DNA of 64,000 nt, taken from the NCBI GenBank assembly GCA_006247105.1, contig CM016927.1, forward strand, positions 1-64,000, read 5' to 3'. Both the position numbers and the translations under genes were made by a program. This document shows positions 61,298-64,000 of this stretch, one piece after another (position 1 is the stretch's first letter; each line of letters opens with the position of its first letter). This DNA comes from Giardia muris (lineage: Eukaryota > Fornicata > Diplomonadida > Hexamitidae). The notes beneath the pieces are model-generated. The model had not been told where the DNA came from. It did not search any database and saw only the letters and a program-made list of their open reading frames with translations.

Positions 61298-61305
61298 TGT
61301 ATTTT
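61298..61305. promoter_or_regulatory. 8-bp divergent start-to-start interval
   Basis: Only TGTATTTT separates the two ATG codons of divergent genes. Reading either way the ATG is preceded by an A/T run. Promoter and 5' untranslated sequence of both genes must overlap the coding regions. Confidence 0.6.
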
Positions 61306-61641
61306 ATGAACCTTCGTACGCTCGAGCTCCCGAGTAGTTGTCTGGTTGCCTACGCCCAGGAGCAGGTCGCCCCATGGCTCGAGGACGCCCGGGAGGGGTT
61401 CAAGGCCTATGACCCTCAGGCCTTCGTCAAGGAGACGGATTCTAATCTCAGTCACATCAAGAAGTACTTTACTGCTCTATGTGGTCGAGGTGGGGCCGAC
61501 GATAAGCGCTTTCGTCTCGGGACCTATGGAACTGCTCCCACCAAGGGCGCCGAGAACGCCCTCGCAAACCTCAATCGTGCTTGTCACCAGATCAGTCAAG
61601 AATTGCAAGCGGCACGAGAACCACATGTCAAATCGGAGTAG
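61306..61641 (+). CDS. Small hypothetical protein
   Basis: 111 residues from ATG 61306 (MNLRTLELPSSC). The open extension to 61147 would run antisense through the divergent gene and lacks an initiator. It is soluble, helical and mildly acidic (QEQVAPWLEDAREGFKAYD, ALANLNRACHQISQELQ). No domain is recognised and no signal peptide is present. It ends 3 bases before the stop of the convergent WD40 gene. Likely real because of tight packing and the AT-rich initiator. Confidence 0.65.
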   Translation: MNLRTLELPSSCLVAYAQEQVAPWLEDAREGFKAYDPQAFVKETDSNLSHIKKYFTALCGRGGADDKRFRLGTYGTAPTKGAENALANLNRACHQISQELQAAREPHVKSE

Positions 61642-61644
61642 TCA

Positions 61645-62910
61645 TTAGATGTCAAGGTACCCGGCGGCCGGCCACCAAAACTGAAGACTGTTGTCCTCGG
61701 CTGCGCTTCCAATAAGGTTTGGGATGCTCGGATGCCAACAGACCGCACTAACGAATGTCGTATGACCCCCGTGGACAAAGCACACCTCAGGAGGAATAGT
61801 AGAGTCTTGGTCTCCACAGGTTTTCCGAGCCGACGTACGAGTCAAATCCCAAAGAACGACCCGGCTATCCTCCGACCCTGTCAAGACATACCCTGGATAG
61901 AAGGGAGACCACCGAAGCTGATAGATCGCCCCGGTATGGTACTGCATCGCCTTCAGAGGCGCACTCATCTGTCTCATATCCACTAACACGAGTTGCCCGG
62001 CACTATCGGCCACGGTGAGCGCATACTCGTCATGCCGGGAGCAGGCGATGGCCGTGGGGACGGAGCCCTTATCCTCCCCTACCAAAGCAGAGTACTTATA
62101 CGTTTTGACAGGGTTATTGACGCGAGTATCCAGGAGGGCTATCTCCCCGGTATCTGAGGCTGCTAGGATCACCTGGGGACAAAAGGAGTGAATGCTAATC
62201 CCATTGACATCTCCACTAAGTCGAGATCCTCCTAACTGCTTCATCTCCTTACAATCCCACCAGCAAACGTTTCCTTCTCCATCCCCACCCGCCAGGAAGG
62301 CCTCCCGTGTCACACTGAACTCGAGGGAGAAGCCTTCTGTCTTCAGGCCTGTGAGACGTGCAACCGGTTCGGAGTCCTCCTTCTCAATGCTACACCTCCG
62401 CAATGTTCGCAGGTCGTACAGTAGCACCGCGTCGTTCGAGAACGCGGCGATGAGGTTCTGTTCGTGTGGGCAGCAGGAGATCGCATTCGCCTCGCTAGGG
62501 AATTCGATCCAATGCCGATCATGAAAGGACCCAAGCTTGGGCGATGGGGCTGATCCATATCCTCCAACGATGACTCCCTCATCTCTCTTCAGGATAGAAT
62601 CGGGGTCCACGGTCTGGGATGCTAATGGAAGCGCAAGCTCTTTAACATACAGATGATTCCGTTCTTGTTCTGCGTCCGTGGTGGGCGTATGGGTCCCGAT
62701 GACGAATCCGACCGACGCATGGTCCGTCCCGGCGGTGACATATGGCTGCATATCGAGGGCGAGGGTCGGATAGACGAGAACGTGGGTAATACACATGTCA
62801 TAGAGGGCCGAGCAGTTCCGACGCCAAATTCTATACGCCTCGTAGGTCACCTCGTCGACGCTAGATGGGGCCGCGCTCGTGGGAGCCGTCGCGGCCGAGA
62901 TGGTCGTCAT
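61645..62910 (-). CDS. RBBP4: RBBP4/RBBP7-like WD40 histone-binding protein
   Basis: 421 residues with ATG 62910 after GAACAGTAAAA. The N-terminus has the family's first helix (VDEVTYEAYRIWRRNCSALYD, matching the CAF1C/RBBP4 H4-binding helix), followed by the TLALDMQP and GTHTPTTDAEQERNHLYVKEL segments and six to seven WD40 repeats (SPFYPGYVLTGSEDSRVVLWDL, HTTFVSAVCWHPSIPNLIGS, DNSLQFWWPA). Members bind histones H3-H4 in CAF-1, HAT1, HDAC and PRC2 complexes in the nucleus. It is separated from the convergent gene by 3 bases and follows the next ankyrin gene by 18. Confidence 0.9.
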   Translation of the reverse strand: MTTISAATAPTSAAPSSVDEVTYEAYRIWRRNCSALYDMCITHVLVYPTLALDMQPYVTAGTDHASVGFVIGTHTPTTDAEQERNHLYVKELALPLASQTVDPDSILKRDEGVIVGGYGSAPSPKLGSFHDRHWIEFPSEANAISCCPHEQNLIAAFSNDAVLLYDLRTLRRCSIEKEDSEPVARLTGLKTEGFSLEFSVTREAFLAGGDGEGNVCWWDCKEMKQLGGSRLSGDVNGISIHSFCPQVILAASDTGEIALLDTRVNNPVKTYKYSALVGEDKGSVPTAIACSRHDEYALTVADSAGQLVLVDMRQMSAPLKAMQYHTGAIYQLRWSPFYPGYVLTGSEDSRVVLWDLTRTSARKTCGDQDSTIPPEVCFVHGGHTTFVSAVCWHPSIPNLIGSAAEDNSLQFWWPAAGYLDI

Positions 62911-62928
62911 TTTTACTGTTCTTCTCAT

Positions 62929-64000
62929 TCACTCCCGCGGCAATGTCGACTCCAAACCCTCGAGGCGCGCCGCTAGCTTGAAATTCCTGCCTCGACGCGC
63001 GAGGTCAACGGCCCGATACCCCTCATGGTTCCGTAGCCTCCCCTCTTGCTGATATAGAAGTAGGACGTTCCTCACCCGTCCCGCTTGGACCGCAAGCATC
63101 AAGGCGGTCATCCCCTCGTTGTCCTGCATCCCGGCCTCGTGGGCGGCGAGCTTGGCGACAAGCTGGGGCTCGAGCTGGATTGACGCGATCATAAGAGCCG
63201 TTCTCCCCTTCTTGTTCTGGTACCGCGCCTCGAGCGGTAGAAGGCGGTCGATGCACGCGGGGTTACGCCGGTGGACGGCCGCCATCAATGCGGTCCAGCC
63301 CTGAATGTCTTGATGTCCAGCCTCGCAAAGAAGGTCTTCGACAATTCCGTCATATCCATGTTCGGCCGCGGTATGCAAGGCTGTCACCCCGGCATCGGAG
63401 GCAAGGAGCTTCTCAAAGGGAAGGAGGTGTTTGACGATTGTTCGATGACCTACTCGTGCTGCATTCATCATAGCAGTCCACCCCTTATTGTTTCTGGCTC
63501 CGGCTTCTTTCTCCTTCAGGATCTCGACCACGTCGGGATGCCCAGCCCTTGAGGCGTACATGAGGGCGGTCCAAAGAAGACCGTCACGCAGGTTGCTTTC
63601 CTTTTCCATCAGAAGTTCCACGACATCAACGCGGTTACGAACAGCAGCAAACATCAACGCCGTGGTTCCGAAGGCGTCTTGCCGTCCAGCCTCGTCAAGA
63701 TGGGCGAGAACATCTTCAAAGGAGCCCTCATTGACGGCCTCTATGAGCTTTGAGCCGAAGAAGGAACCTGCATGCTTGTTTCTGACAAAGTCTGCGATCT
63801 CTTGCGCGACATCGGTCCAGGTGAGCTTCAAAAGGCCATTGTATGGAGGCTCTCCAGTGAAGCATGGAAGATCATATTCGTACGGCCCAAGAACCCTCGA
63901 TAACTCAGGATGGCCGAAAGACATCGAAATACTCAAGGCCGTCTGCTTGTCTTGAGAGATCAGACGGGCCTCACTTGGGAGAAGAAGCTTAGCGACATCA
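62929..64000 (-). CDS. Ankyrin-repeat protein, 5' end beyond the window
   Basis: At least 357 codons, open to the right edge with no start inside the window. The final upstream codons read DVAKLLLPSEARLISQDKQ, again ankyrin sequence, so the N-terminus lies outside. It contains about ten ankyrin repeats of the Giardia 21.1 kind (GTTALMFAAVRNRVDVVELL, GWTALMAAVHRRNPACIDRL, GRTALMIASIQLEPQL) and ends soon after the last repeat. No other domain is seen. The stop is 18 bases upstream of the RBBP4-like start. Confidence 0.88.
   Translation of the reverse strand, partial: DVAKLLLPSEARLISQDKQTALSISMSFGHPELSRVLGPYEYDLPCFTGEPPYNGLLKLTWTDVAQEIADFVRNKHAGSFFGSKLIEAVNEGSFEDVLAHLDEAGRQDAFGTTALMFAAVRNRVDVVELLMEKESNLRDGLLWTALMYASRAGHPDVVEILKEKEAGARNNKGWTAMMNAARVGHRTIVKHLLPFEKLLASDAGVTALHTAAEHGYDGIVEDLLCEAGHQDIQGWTALMAAVHRRNPACIDRLLPLEARYQNKKGRTALMIASIQLEPQLVAKLAAHEAGMQDNEGMTALMLAVQAGRVRNVLLLYQQEGRLRNHEGYRAVDLARRGRNFKLAARLEGLESTLPRE

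Noticed and set aside
1..64000. CRISPR arrays, insertion sequences or bacterial operons
   Set aside because: No direct repeats with regular spacers, no transposase and no ribosome-binding sites; the region is eukaryotic.

Overview
The window is nuclear DNA of a diplomonad, most likely a Giardia and closer to G. muris than to G. intestinalis. The grounds are: an rRNA operon with a very short SSU (about 1.43 kb) and very short ITS spacers; cysteine-rich variant-specific surface proteins (VSPs) with CxxC and GGCY motifs that end in a transmembrane helix plus CRGK; many ankyrin proteins of the Giardia 'protein 21.1' type; ankyrin-kinases of the NEK-like kind; no visible introns; and starts preceded only by a short A-rich initiator (usually AAAAATG-like). 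The species is inference; the genus is well supported.

Layout. (1) 1-7797: one rRNA transcription unit read on the minus strand (SSU 5' end near 5947, then ITS1, 5.8S, ITS2, LSU ending near 1640). It is flanked by a C-rich degenerate spacer (1-1639) and by 1.85 kb with no convincing gene. (2) 7798-29657: a subtelomere-like accessory block. Ankyrin/coiled-coil and ankyrin-kinase genes surround a minus-strand head-to-tail array of VSP cassettes (9986-19759), and VSP and kinase relics lie at 26421-27390. (3) 29997-37268: four ankyrin proteins, three of them sharing the same N-terminal module, with low-complexity or coiled-coil parts. (4) 37279-64000: tightly packed housekeeping and cytoskeletal genes. 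These include a PPP2R3C/TON2-like PP2A B'' subunit, a CDKL kinase, the DNA primase small subunit, a TPR/HAT-like protein, a MORN protein, a HECT ubiquitin ligase, U2AF35, an ankyrin-RING protein, ribosomal protein eL36, a bacterial-type ferritin, an RBBP4-like WD40 histone chaperone, and an ankyrin gene running off the right edge.

The most striking feature is the VSP array. None of the cassettes has a plausible ATG with a signal peptide or an A-rich initiator. Each begins where a mature VSP would begin and ends at CRGK-TGA, and the next cassette starts at the very next codon. Four successive cassettes are in one reading frame, separated only by single TGA codons. They share almost invariant ends, and two neighbours are nearly identical. 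This looks like a store of silent donor cassettes for gene conversion into an expression site elsewhere, although a pure pseudogene array cannot be excluded from sequence alone.

In the housekeeping half, genes are separated by 3-170 bp, divergent pairs share intergenic regions as short as 8 bp, and several neighbours overlap at their ends. Regulatory information must therefore be compressed into the A/T-rich initiators.
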